This document shows, one piece after another, positions 10,801 to 25,800 of a stretch of DNA of 64,000 nt. The notes below the pieces were generated by a model. The model was not told where the DNA came from. It worked only from the letters and a program-made list of their open reading frames with translations, and did no database searches. Position 1 is the first letter of the stretch. Each line of letters begins with the position of its first letter. Position numbers and translations under genes: made by a program. Source of the stretch: Siphonodentalium dalli (lineage: Eukaryota > Mollusca > Scaphopoda > Gadilida > Siphonodentaliidae); NCBI GenBank assembly GCA_032622095.1, contig CP136061.1:67337127-67401126 (forward strand). The letters run 5' to 3'.

Positions 10801-13800
10801 TCATGAAATTTGTCATGGATGTTAACAATGACATGTAGATGGGAACGAGTCATTTTGAGGTCATTCGGCCAAAAAACATGGCCAGCAGCCATCTTGGATT
10901 TTACTCTTTGTATGACTAGATCCTTTAGCACAGGCTACAGGTCGTACCTTTGGTCTGATCATCATAAAATTTGTCATGGATGTTAACAATGACATGTAGA
11001 TGGGAACAAGTCATTTTGAGGTCATTCGGCCAAAAAACATGGCCGCCAGCAGCCATCTTGGATTTTACTCTTTGTATGACTAAATCATTTAGCACGGGCT
11101 ACAGGTCGTACTTTTAGTCTGATCATCATAAAATTTGTCATGAATGTTAATAATGACATGTAGATGGGAACGAGTCATTTTGGGATCATTCGGCCAAAAA
11201 ACATGGCCACCAGAAGCCATCTTGGATTTTACTCTTTGTATGACTAAATCCTTTAGCACGGACTACAGGTCGTACCTTGAGTCTGATCGTCATGAAATTT
11301 TTCGTGGCTGTTGAAATTGGAATGTAGATGGGAACGAGTCATTTTGGGGTCATTTGGATGAAAAACATGGCCGCCAGCGGCCATCTTTGATTTCAAAATT
11401 CAATTCATTAGCACAGGCTACAGGTCGTACTGTTCGTCTGATCATCATAAAATTTATCATGGATGTTAATATTGACATGTAGATGGGAACGATTAATTTT
11501 GGGGTCATTCGGACAAAAAACATGGCCACCAGCAGCCATCTTGGATTTTACTCTTTGTATGACTAAATCCTTTAGCACGGGCTACAGGTCGTACCTTTAG
11601 TCTGATCATCATAAAATTTGTCATGGATGTTAACAATGACATGTAGATGGGAACGAGTCATTTTGGGGTCATTCGTCCAAAAAACATGGCCGCCAGTGGC
11701 CAATTTTGATTTCAAAATTCAATCCATTAGCACAGGCTACAGGTTGTACCTTTAGTCTGATCATCATAAAATTTGTCATGGATGTTAGCAATGTCATGTA
11801 GATTGGAACGAGTCATTTTGAGGTCATTCAGCCAAAAAACATGGCCGCCAGCAGCCATCTTGGATTTTACTCTTTGTATGACTAAATCATTTAGCACGGG
11901 CTACAGGTCGTACTTTTAGTCTGATCATCATAAAATTTGTCCTGGATGTTAACAATGACATGTAGATGGGAACGAGTCATTTTGGGGTCATTTGTCCAAA
12001 AAACATGGCCGCCAGAAGCCATCTTGGATTTTACTCTTTGTATGACTAAATTCAATCCATTAGCATGGGCTACAGGTCGTACCTTTAGTCTGATCGTCAT
12101 AAAATTTGTCATGGATGTTAACGATGACATGTGGATGGGATATAATCATTTTGGGGTCATTCGGCCGAAGACATGGCTGTCAGCAGCCATCTTGGATTTT
12201 ACTTTTCTCTTCAATGTCTATAAACTAGTATTAGACATTCAACTTACCACATTCCTAATCGCTCCATTGACTGTAATACGTTAAATTATTCCCTTTCCAA
12301 GTTGAGCTACAGTGTCATTGACACTTTCATTTCAGCTCAACTTGACAAAGTCAATTTTCAGAATATTACAGCTGGTTCTAGATTTGATGAATTTTATTTT
12401 TCCATTACAGATGGGAAGACTGAAGAAATGGGGATGTTTGACTTCTTTAATCCTATGCAGAATATTGAGGTGGGAATTTGTTCAATATTTTTTCTATAAA
12501 ATTTTCTATAAAAAAAATAATAGAATTTCTGTAGTCATTACATTTCTCAACAGACTCCATAAAGAATAAAGGATATAAAGTAAACTGGAGAGATATTAGG
12601 CCATACAAGTAACACCTAAAATATTGTGGTCTCAAACACCTTCTTCTTAACCTGAAAAGGGTCTCGATTGTGGTCTCAAACACCTTCTTCTTAACCTGAA
12701 AAGGGTCTCGTGATATTTATTTGCAGTGAACCTGCAATGTTCAAATAGTACAAACTCAATCTCCCATTTCATGAATTGGTTAGTTATGTTGAAAATGTTA
12801 TTTAAAGTTACATAAGGTACTCATGGTGGGTAAATGTGACAAATCAAAAAGGTTTGTAGAACCGTCATCACTACAAAGAACATTAAAAAATAGATAGACA
12901 TATTTCTTATTTTTATTATTGATAACTCTCCAGTGAAAATGTTTCGCATTTAGAAAACATTGTTATGTAAATTTTACTGTTAGAGTGAAAGTAATTTCAA
13001 TGTTTAATGTATTTTATGTGAAAGATAATTATATATTTGGTGGATAAATAAACAATGATTAAACCAAAGTAAATATATCAACAAACATTGCCAAAAATGT
13101 AATTGGAAATGAAATGTTTAAGTTGAAAATTTGTGTTTTCTGAAATATTTTTCATTGCTCTGACTTGTCGTAATGTAGACCTTTATGATTTTATCATAGT
13201 TCGCTCAAAAGTTTGTTGATAAAATGGCTGGCAATGTAACAGGTTTTAACACATGATGTCTCGTCATTGAAGAGCTGTCAACAATAAAAATAAGAACAAA
13301 ATCTATCTACTTTTCCATGTTCTTAATTACGATGGTTGTACAAACTGTTGTGATTTTTCATATTTACCCTCTGTGAGTGACTTTTGTCTCTTTAAAGCGA
13401 TTTTGTAGAAGACTGCTTGGAAAAGTTCACCATTCCACAACTTTATTCATTAATTAATTTGGAGTTGCAGTTTGAGTATGATGGTGATCGGACGTTATTT
13501 GAAGATGAGGAAACCAGATCATTCTATGAAACACTGCCCGAGCTGCGGGCATATATTCCAGGGGTAAGATTTAGTGCAAAGAAAGCATATTGCATGAACA
13601 TATGACATTTATTTCAAATTATAACGTTGACTATATTATGTCTATTTTTTTTTCAAACAAAAATAAAACAAATAACAAAGTAATCAAAAAAGTATTTCAT
13701 TACTTTTAGAAAAGATTTGTATTTGTACCATAATTGAATACATCAACTTGAAAAAAAAGTATTTGTATTGTGTCTGTAATCATCAGATTTGAAAAGTATT

Positions 13801-16800
13801 TTTATTTTAATAAAAGTTATTGTGGGACAATTTCCATTAAAAATTAAACTTATATCTATAATTGTCATGTATATATATTATAACTGAAATATAACTGATA
13901 TACCAGGCTCATGGAACAGGGTTCATACTTATGAATGATTTTTTCCCAAATAGATTCTGTACAGAGAGAGTGAGCAAGCAATTGCTAAAGATGAAGCTAA
14001 AGATTCTGCTTTAGAAGAAGGTATGTAATAGCTTATTCATCAAACTCAGGACAGCTTATTTAATACAATAGCCAGAGTTTGGATAAGATAACTTCATTTA
14101 GCAATCATACTTAAACTATAAATAGACAGAACACAAGAATTAAGAATCTTATATCGAATGAGTTGCGGATGGTAAACTGATATATTTCATAACAGCCTGA
14201 GGCTCAAGTGAAATATGACTATATGCGTCCGGAATAAGTTCAATAAAAGATTTTGAGATTCTGTTTAATGTTGTGTTCTATATTTATTCTACAAATCTCA
14301 AATAAATTAAATCCTTGAATGTGACATGACGTCCATCGGTGCTATAACTAACATTGCATTGTAATTCTGCTGAAGAAATTAGCTTCACGCTAATGGGTGT
14401 AGAATGACATTGTATATCCCTTCCATGACTGGAGCTTCCTGAAATTTTGCGAAAACCCTGTGCCAATGCATTCTATTATATATGCGAGTCTCCCATTGGG
14501 AGCCTCGCACATATAATAGAATACATTGGCCTAACACTATTTACCTTGATCTTGTAAGCCAGTGCATTCTCTTATATATGCAAGACTTCCTATGGGGAAA
14601 CTCGCATATATAAGAGAAGGCATTGGCATAGGATTATTAATGCTGCACCAGCATAGCTCCTGCCAATAAATAGTTTAATGACTTTCAGAAAGACATACTC
14701 GTGTCATTAGATACAATAATCTTGTGCAAAATGTTGCAGAACTAATTTTATCTATAGTGCTATATAGCCTGTTCATTTACTGAACTATTTTTAACACTTC
14801 CATGCGGCTGGGCAACTGAAGGTGCAATCTGATAGTTTAAGCATAAAACAGGAAAATAGTGATTTTGTGTAGCCATAATCAACTATTGAAGTTTAATGCG
14901 GCTACAGTAATTCCCTAAATAATCGACTCCTTAACCACAGCAGAATTACGGGTAACTTTTCAGGATTTAGTCAGAAATATGGCTTGTTGCCATTCATCGG
15001 AAAGCTCTCACTGAGAGCTTTCCGATGAATGGCAACAAGCCATATTTCCGACTAAATCCTGAAAAGTTACCCATAATTCTGCTGTGGTTAATGAGTCGAT
15101 TATTTAGGGCATTACTGTATAATAGTTGACTTTGGGATGTGCCAGACCTGCTTAATGTACTTTGACATATTTATTAACATCTATTAGATTTAGAGAATCT
15201 TCAAATTGAGGATGTGCCAGACCTGTTTACTTACTTTGATATATTTATTAACATTTTATAGATCTAGAGAATCTTCAAATTGAGGATGTGGAGATGGAAA
15301 TGGAAACGGAAAAGATTGAAGCGGAGGAGAATACTAAAGCTAATGAAGGGAATGAACAGGCGGCCAAGGAGACTGAGCAGGCTCAAGAGCACCAAAACTA
15401 TTTAAAGCTTGACATGGAGGGTAAATATTAAATGAATAGAGCATGGCTTGAAGTTGACTACTTAATAAATAGAGCATGGCTTGGAGTGAAATACGCCGAT
15501 ATAGTGCATAGTGAGGTTGTGTAGTTCACGACGCGAAGCGGAGTGAACTACACAACCGCACTATGCACTATATCGGCGTATTTCACGACAAGTCATGCTC
15601 TAATTATTATATTGTATCGAACAAATGCAGAAATTAAAGGCAAACCAGTGGGCAAACACCATTTTTTTTAAAAGAAAAAAAAATAATATGTAAAAAAAAA
15701 CAAAACATTTTATAAATTCCTCTTTGTTCAGGTTTGTTTGTTTGTTTTTTTTAATTAATTACCAGTAGGAAACTACTATTTTCAACTTTTGCTAAGTTCA
15801 GACAATTGATGTTCGCCTTACTGAAGCTTTAATTTGGATCAGCGGCGAAATAACAAGTAGTTTCAGAACAAAGTTTGATGTAGTGTTCGTTACTATTTTT
15901 AGTAGTCAAAACTACATATGCATAGTGCACGATGGGAGAGACTTGAAGGCGTAGTATACAACTACGACTAATAGAGTCGAGTAGCCAACCAATCGGAAAG
16001 CTTGATTTCAATAACAAAGTCACGTGAGATACAATATACCTATTTAGTGCCCCTCGATAGTTATGCAGAAGCGTCAGGAACTATATCAATCAAGAGGGGC
16101 ACTAAATTGGCGTGGTTAATGTTCTCATCATTATATTGTATCAAACATCATCCATTTTACTCTTTTAGTACCTCTATTTTATGATTTTCCCCAGACCTGA
16201 TCAAGTAGAGAACTGAAAATGAAATTGATTCTTTATTTGCTTACCACTAGATACAAAAAAAAACAAATGGAAAAATGAAATGATAAGAATTCTTGGAAAT
16301 TTCTTAAATGAAATAAACTATCTGAGTCAAACTAAATGTGGCAGCCATGTTGTGGTAAATTTGTTATCGGCAGGCCTGAGTTATCGCCTCAGAAAATCCT
16401 TTAGCATCACTAAATTAACCCTCTGGGGACCTCATTCTGCTTAGACCTCATCTTCTGAGAAGTATATCTAAGTCTCAAATTAACATAATTTTATTTTCTT
16501 TTTCCCTTCTGTTCAGTTTCTATATCCCCTAATTCGCCAAAGATAAAATGCATAATTGAGGTGACCAATGGATGAACATCATTGATTTCAACTGGGAAAC
16601 TTCAATCTGATCCTAGGTCTCCAATAGCAGTTGAGGCCTAAAGTTCCCAGAGGGTGAATTTGGTGATGCTAGCTCACCATGCATTATAGTGTCACTCAAT
16701 TCACCCTATGGGGACCTCATTCTGCAAAAGTCTATTGCACTATTGCAAGCCTTGAGCATCAGTGAGTGTAATGAAATAGGTTATTGTTTTATGTGTTTAC

Positions 16801-19800
16801 TTAATGCTTTGGTAGATCAAATTCCCGTCTCACAGTCCCATGCGCATGGTCCCAAAACCCCAAGCATGCAACATTTTTAGTCAATCTGTCAGGCAAATTT
16901 CAATCAGTATGAAATAATATTATATAACTGAGAACGAACAGATCCATTTCCTTGATTCAAATTTCCAATTCTTTTACTGTAATTGTTATTGTTGTATTGC
17001 ATCTGCAAACTCATTAAAATTTATTTATTTTTTGTGGCCTTATGGGTTTCAGAACTTACTTGAGAATAGGATCAGTTGTGTTTCAATTGCAATGTGGTTA
17101 TTATTTCAAGAATTGAATTTCTAATATCCAGTCGATTGTTCTCTTTGAAATTGCAGTCGAGGATGATGTTGAGACAGGCAGCTTAATGAAGAGTCAGTAT
17201 GAAGCATATCTACAGTCTCTACCAAACTGTGTAAACAGGGACCTAATTGATAAGGTAAGCTATATTTATCAGTTCTTACCATTTAGTTATTTAATATCCA
17301 CTTAAATTCACACACAACTATTAATATGTGTATGAAAAATCAAAGATGTGGCAGCTGTTCCACTTCAATTTATAAGCACTTTATCCTCCTTCTACGTGTT
17401 TAAAATAACTGGAACGATAATTTCATAATGCTTGATGCAGAATTTTCTAATCTCTAATTTATCCCTTTATATACTAAATGGATTCTCCCATTCAGTTATA
17501 AGAGTGTATTATAATAGTCTATTTGGAGGGATGTTAAGGAGATATGAGTAGACGACAGCCAGACAAAATAATAAAAAAGTGAAGAAGAATTCATATTCAT
17601 TGGTGGGAAATGTTTAGATAATAGATTCAACAACCTATTGTCGTTTGTTGAACTTATTATCTGAACATTTCCTACTAGTAAGGGAACTACTCGTCATTGA
17701 GTATTTAGTATAGTAATGGTTATTAAATAATCGATTATCCTGATAGACATCACTAATAACTAATAAATAATCGATTATCCTGATAGACATCACTAATAAC
17801 TAATAAATAATAAATTTTCATGATAGACATCACTAATAACTAATAAATAATCAATTTTCATGATAGACATCACTAATAAACTAATAACTAATTGATTGAC
17901 ATGATAGACATCACTAATAACTAATAAATAATCGATTATCATGATAGACATCACTAATAACTAATAAGTAATCACCTTCTAAGGTTGTCCTGATAGCTAT
18001 AAGTAAAAATAAATTCTCTTTATTGTTCAGTTCAGAGAAATCGCCACAATATCACTGGAATTTTTTCAAGTCAATAAATTTCTATCATTTTCGTAAGTTT
18101 TTCCAAATAATTCAATTATCAGTCTTTTCAAACTCTGGTTCAAGTTTACTCTTTAATACTTATCCTTCAATTCCTTTTTCAGGCAGCTATTGAGTTCTGT
18201 ATGAATTTTAATACTAAAGTAAACAGAAAGAAATTGGTGAAAGGTTTATTTACAGTCCATCGAACCAGGTAAGACATTTGTTTTATAATACTATTGAAGA
18301 TGCTGTCAGGGTTCTAAAACTTAAGATTATGTCAGACAAATTTATATGACTGTTAGGAAAACAGTCAGAAATTATTATGTTCGATAGATATGCTTAAAGA
18401 CATATTATGGACTTGTTCAGGTGTGTGAAATTGATGTTAATACTCAGCCGCTAAGCCAACCTGGGGAATGTAGCATTATACTACCATCGCCGAAACTTTC
18501 AAAGAAATTGACCATACCACTCCATAAAATACATTGTCTTAACTACTCTCAATTGTAAATATTTACATCTTGATTTGGATTTGATATTTTAGATTGAGCT
18601 AAGTTTAAGTTTGATTATCTTTGTATAAACTTTAATAAACAATGCTTTAACTGAGAAATAAACTATTCTGAGAGACTGAGATTATGAAAAGTGTTTTTGA
18701 TTTTATGAAATCTTTTATAAAATACATGTCAAAAGATTTTCTTGAACACCATTAAAAAACCTTCAGGGTTGTGGGTTTGAAATAGGACTTGTAGGTAAAT
18801 CACAAACACAAATATTTTTTCTTTGGCATAACTTTTATAAAGCCCAACTTAGTATAAATATGTCAGATGCCACATCATCCTGTAATTGAATGTATCTTAT
18901 TCAACATGTAGCCTCTTATCTTGTTAGTGACAGTTGAACACATTTTTGTTATGCAGAAAGTCTGGTAGTCATAGAAATGACAGATTTTGTTGGGTTTTAG
19001 TTCCATGTGTTTTCCCCTTGTACCAGAACAAAGCCTGTATTACATTAATTAGGAGATAAGCATACCCGGTTTCATTTGATATTCGGCGATTCGAGCATAA
19101 AAACAGTTTGTGAAAGATCACAAACTGTTTTCATGCTGGAATCCCTGAATATCTAACGAAACAGGGTATGTTTTTCTCCATTGTATTCAATCAGCACTCT
19201 TAATTTAAATGGTTTCGATATCGCTGATTGCTGTTGCCATTTATGAGGGCTGAATTCAATCCATCAAAATTTTTAAAGAACTACACGAAATGCGTTTTTT
19301 ATCGGCATTACATGCCGAGAAGTGGGATATCCTTTTTTCAGTGATTAACTGGCATGTTCCATGGGTTTACAACTTCCTGTAAACGGTATACTAGAGTAAA
19401 CATCTATGAACTGTTGACTCGATTACCTAACTCCTGGCTGCGCGGTAACATATTTTACGCTCGTTGTCATGACACTGTGCCCCAAAACCGATCAGCGTCC
19501 GATGCTGGTGAAGCAATAAACTAAAGTGAACAGCTCTCGACCAATCTGAATGCATTATTTTAGCGACAAATATTTAACTTGAATTACAATTTGTAATAAG
19601 CTTTTAAGGTATCATTTGGTATCTTATCATTCTTATGTAAACTTCACTTTTTACTATCTTTTCTCATTATTAAAAGCTAATCAAATTCATTAAAATGCAA
19701 TAATTAAGATGTCTGCGAAGAGATATCTCATATTTTCACATTTCTCTTTGTTTTAGGTACGATCTGTTACCGTTCTACTCGAGGTTGATAGCTACACTGT

Positions 19801-22800
19801 TCCCCTGCATGCCCGAGGTAGCTAATGATATGGTCCAACTGCTCAAGGGGGATTTCAGGTGGCATGTAAGTTTCTTGACATCTGCTATACATGGCCATGT
19901 TTAATTCATAATCCAGGACATGTGAGGATCTCCCTATAAACCTATCAGTAACACTCAACTTCAAGATGTATTCATGGTTCCAGGGTTCCAGACTTCCCGT
20001 TAACCCATCCATGACTGGAGCTTCATGAAATTTTTTGAAAACCCTGTGACAATGCATTCTCTTATATATGCGAGTCTCCCATAGGGAGCCTAAAAATATA
20101 TACCTTGACCTTGTAAGCCAGTGCATTCTCTTATATATAGGATGTTCCCAATGGGAGACTCGCATATGTATGAGAATGCACTGGCACAGGATCTTTAATG
20201 CTGCACCAGTGCAGCTCCCGTCATGAAAGGGTGAAACAACAACATAACAAATCTTATATGACACAGTTTTTGCTTTGTCGGTTGGAAAAATATTGAAAAC
20301 CAAATATCGCGTATAAGCTTGACATATATGTGACAAAGAATGTCATTTTTCTATTGAAGAAATAACATATTAATTATTGGTGTCCCTCTAAATCATCAAA
20401 ACTAGGAAATAAATTGATATGAAATTCAGTTTCAAGCAATGTAGTGACCCAGGTGATACTTCTTATCCCAAATGTGTTATTTTATACAATGTAAAACTTA
20501 AGAGATAAAAACTGGTTTTTTTTATAACAATTGGCCTGGAACTCTGAGTACATCTTTAATGAAACTTTTTCAAATGGTTTTAAAATTTCTGAATTTCACT
20601 ATTTTATTGATTTCAGCACCAAATTTAGATGGTTTATGGAAATAATAGGTTATGATTTTGATTCTGATTTTTTTTTTTTTAAGTATAAATGTGTTATCAT
20701 TGTTCAATAGAGGTTTATTTCTAATATATTTTGGAATTTTACCATGAATTCTTTGTGTCATTAGATTTGATTAAAAAAACCATATCATATACTTGTGTGT
20801 TTTTAATTACATGTTGTTCATGTCTGAGTGTCTAAATGATTTTACAGTAGCTTCCTCCAGTCAGTCAACAGTTATGGAAATGTTTTATAATTTAATTGGT
20901 TACTTTACTTTCATTTTGAAAGAATTTACTTGCAGTATATTTTTCATTCGCTGATCCGTAGAAACATTGCTGGATATTGAGAAAAAATGGAGAATATATA
21001 CATATTATGATTGAAGAACAACACAAAAATATGAGCCAGAAATATGACAAATTCATTAAATAGCAACTTTAGCATATTTCCCATGTTCTGCACTGAAAAC
21101 TCAAATGTATTGCAAAATTTTCTTGCATTTGATGTAAAATAGGTGTAATTCCTAATCATTTAAATGGTATATTTTCAAATTTTCTACTTTTTATAGGTTC
21201 GAAAGAAGGACCAAATAAACATAGAATCTAAACTGAAGACAGTCAGGTTTATTGGTGAGTAATAAATACAGAATCCATATTGAATGCCAATTGGTTTATT
21301 AGAACTGTATGGATGAATCCATTCAGTATTGAAAGGGTTAAAGTGGGTTATGATTTTGAACTGATGAATGCTTGTAACAATTAAATATGAGAAATGTCTT
21401 CCAGTATAGCTCTTGCCAATAGGTTAGTTGGAAAAGAATGTTTCCCATATGTCTCAGTGTTAATGTTTGGTCATGCCCAATGTAAATTCGCGAGTTCTGA
21501 AGTGCACAATGCATAAGGTTGTGAAGACCAACCCTTCCGATATCTTTTGCCATGCAGGAGTACTTTCTGAGCCAAAATTTTTATCAATTATTCAACATTC
21601 GTCTTCCACTTGCAAAAAAATTTTAAGACTGACAAAAATCAATACCCAGCCACAATCTCCCACCATTGTTTGGACATGAACGCATTTCAAACTGTTCAAA
21701 ACCCACATGTTTACATGCCATGGGTATTATATTTCTTGAATTTGTAAATTTATTTGAAATATTAAATGCCAATCGTTTGCCAGAATTTGTTTAACTCGTA
21801 ATTTGAGATACTCTGTAAAAACGAAAGGGACATAATTCTACTTATTTAGTTCCTTCTAACCAATATGCCAACATAATAGTAAATGTTTTATTACAGTTTT
21901 TAGAGCAAAAACAAAGCCCTGTTCTAACAAAGCCCCGTTCTAACAGGGCTTTGTTTTTGCTCTGAAAATTAAAATCAAAAGTTCAAAATAGCAACAGAGC
22001 TTAGAAAATGAACCAATTCTTTGTGACTTTATTCCAGTCTAGTAACTGATAACAATATAATAATAATTTAGTATATTGCAATGAGAAATCACACAGGATG
22101 CCTTATTTATTAATGGATCCCACCTTTCAAATTCAGTCCATAGTGTCTGTCTTCGAATTCGCTTCAAATCTGATTATCAAATTTCACAAACATCACACAT
22201 TATATACTTTCCTGATAATGATAGAGATCATGTTTGGAAAGTTAGAGGCTACTGTCTGATGCATTAAATTATATCTTTCCGCAGGTACCCCTGGCTTATA
22301 TTACTCAAGTATATTAGTTTTATCTTGAATTTCAGGTGAAATGGTGAAGTTTAAAATGTTTCCGAAGACTGAATCCTTGCTCTGTATTAAGGTAATATAC
22401 CAATCTTCCAAAGTGATATGTGTTTTTTTATTACTCTTGAACTGGTATTATGAAGACAAAATATGTTGCAAAAATATTAAATATTATTTCTTGGAGGGTT
22501 CACATGACATAGTTGTTGTCTCAAGGAGTTGGCCAGTTTATGGAAGATGTTTACTCCATAGTAATTAAATAATATCTGTAAAATTTCTGAATTTTCTCTA
22601 TTATAAGTAATTCCTATGTTAAATTTCTCTGAAGGCCAAGTGAGCAATATTCAGTCAGAACAGGTCAGAATGGTAGAAAAAGTCCAGGATTGTTGGACGA
22701 ATTATCTGTTTCGAGTAATGAAAATAATAACTGCTTATTATGAATCCAGGAAAAAGAATCAAAATCCAGTTCAGTTTTGTTTACGTAACAACAGGGTCCG

Positions 22801-25800
22801 AAAATCGGTCCTGTTCCCAATAGGAAATAGTCAGCTGTTTCCCAATTTCTGATCTTGAAGTTCCAAATTCACAGAAATACAGGACATCCCCTTCTTTTTA
22901 TGAACATTTTAAAGTCCTCTAGCTCCATTCACATAAAAAGAAACAAGAAGAAATACATTAATGTTATGTGAAACACTCCGATAGGGTGATCAAATAGAAA
23001 TGGAGAATAATCTTGCTCAAAGTAGTTATTTTTACAAATATTAATCCAAATTTACAACACACACAGCTATTCTTAGATATTAATTAAATGCAATGAGTTT
23101 TGATGACGAAATCATTTGCATTGGTTTATCGCCGATAGTTGCGTCCCGAATTTAGTTGTAAATATTTACAATTGCGCATAGTTCAGACAAAGTTTTTTAT
23201 GGAGTGGTATGGTCGATTTCTTTGAGATTTTCGACGATGTCAGTAGAATGCTGCATTCCTGCAGTTGCCATAGCGCCTGAATACTAACTTATCAGTTTCA
23301 CACACCCGCACAAGTCAATAATTTGTCTTTAAACTTTTTTATTACAGTGAGTTTCACAATGGAAATGCTTGTTCGTATATTCTCTATATAAGCCTCTATG
23401 GCACAAATTTTCCAACAGAAATACAGGACTAACACAAATCAGTTAGAAAGATCCATGAAATTTTCTTTTGCATTTGCACCTTGATAGAAAGAATAGAGTT
23501 TATTTGAATATAAACAGACAATAAGACAGATCATTCTGTTATCAGTTAACTAAATATGTACAGATTTATGTGATTGCATTTATTTATAATGTATGATGCT
23601 TTCTCATATTCCAATAGCAACAGAAATTTGAAGTTTTAAGATCTTAACCTTCTATACTATAAAATACTCCTTGATGAGGAGTTATCCCTTAGGAAATGTT
23701 CAGATAATAAGTTCAACAATCGTTGAGGATGCTTGGAATATTTCACTGTGCTAGCGCCACATAAAAATAATCTTCGGCATCTCACTCGAGGAGAAAAACC
23801 TTACGCTTCTCAGAATTTTTGAACTATTGTCTATTTATTTCAGATGCTGATGTTTGATTTCTCTCATCACAACATTGAGATGGCGTGTGCCCTATTAGAA
23901 GCATGTGGTCGCTTCCTGTATCGTTCACCCGAGTCTCATCAGAGAACCAAGATCTATCTGGTCAGTTCCCTGACAATGGAGCTTTACATATTCATTAGTA
24001 GGAGGAGCTTACAGTTTTCTAGGAGACAAGGACAGTGTTAATAGTTAAAACAAAAGCCATGCTATTGAGTAGAATTACTTACACAAACACCAGTTATGAA
24101 ATCGACAATGTCACTAATAAATAAACATCGTTGCGCGATGGCCGATTGATGATAATGGTATCGGTAGCCGCCTTCTTTCAATTTGTGTCGCGCCACTTCA
24201 GTTTAATTGAATATAATAATTATACCAATACGATTATTCTGTATTTAATTCAGTATAAGTATGGACTAATGTGTCATAATACAATGCTAAACGAGAAACC
24301 TATACACAATTTAACACAAGCCAACTACGCAAAACTCCTGATATTTATTAACTGGTACAAATTTAGTAGCACCAGCAACGTGAACAACAGTTATCTTGCA
24401 GTGATTTTATAGTACATAGTAAATTGGCAGTTTTCCATGGGAATGGGGATTGTCGATTAGTCAACTTTGACTCGATTTTTGACTGTTGATTAGTCGACTA
24501 TGAAATACGCTAGTCATTTTAGCACTAAAATATTTACATTGTTATTATTATGAGCAAAATATTCCAATTGTTGTAATGATGCTCAATAAATCCTATTCTA
24601 TTCATCTCTCATCTTATCTAGGATGTTATGATGCGGAAGAAAGCTGCATTACATTTGGAGAGTAGATACCAGACAATGATAGAGAATGCTTATTACTATA
24701 GCAACCCACCCGAGATACAACAGTCAACAATCAAAATTAGGCCTCCCATGCATGAGTACATCAGAAGATTACTATACAAAGATCTGTCAAGAAATACCAC
24801 TGAAAAGGTAACAACTACAGCTAACCATCACCACACGAGGGTGGAACTGTTACCAATATATTATAATCACCTGACTGAGTCCAGAAATTCATGCTTATGC
24901 AGATATCTTGGTATCTGATTGGATAGCTTGTTTGTGTATACAATATATTATAAAATAACCTATTGACTGCCTTCCGATGAAATAACGAGAACTATTTCCC
25001 GAGGTGGTGTCTTTTGAACAGAAATCAGGTCTATAGTCCTGCTTGCTGTTCAGAAGGCACCATCGAGGGAAAATAGTATACACCTATTGACTGCCTTGGG
25101 GTGGAATAGCTAGAACTATTTTCCCGAGGTGGTGTCTTTTGAGCAGCAAGCTAGACTATTGACCGAGGCCACAGGTAATATATGTTTTAATCATATATTA
25201 CAAAATTCAATAAGCAGAAAATAGTTCAAAAACCATAGCACAGGAAATATTTCAAAAAATTCTGGCCTCATGCCATAATTCAGACATTTCTGGCATCACG
25301 CCAAATTCTCGCCTCAAACCAGATTGTGACGTCAGTGGGAAAGTTTGAAGACTATAGCCTGGGAAATAGTTCATTCACCGGACAATGGTGAAAATTACTC
25401 TCTGACACGTGATGGCACTTTATCCAATCAAAAGACACTATGACCCTCAGTGAACTCAAGGTATATCATAATAAAGATGTTTTATTATATATTTACAAAA
25501 TTCTCGCCTCACACCAACCATGACTTCTGCAGGCAAATAAATAGGTCAAAGATTATAGTTTGAAAAATGCTGGCCTCATGCCAAAATTGTGACAATTCTG
25601 GCATCGCGCCAAAATCTGCCTCGCACCAAAATCTGCCTCGCACCAACTGTGATGGTTTGCAAAATTCTGGCCGCATGCCAGAATCATGAAAATTCTAGCC
25701 TCATGCCAGATTGTGACATCAGCAGGCAGGGAATATTTTCGAAGACTATAGCCCGGTCAATAGTTTTCTCACCGGGCAATTGATAGCACTTCATCCAATC

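Noticed and set aside
9000-12250. Long open frames on both strands with MGNEF/FMTIRLKVRPVA-like peptides
   Set aside because: They follow the 160-bp repeat period and have no domain; they are shadows of the tandem array.
17721-17961. Regular 40-bp repeats resembling a CRISPR array
   Set aside because: The whole unit is repeated with no unique spacers, and the context is a eukaryotic intron.
19767-20336. 189-codon minus-strand frame across UPF2 exon 11 and a MITE
   Set aside because: It is antisense to a conserved exon and continues through hairpin repeat sequence (CILIHMRVSHWE-type shadow found in every MITE copy).
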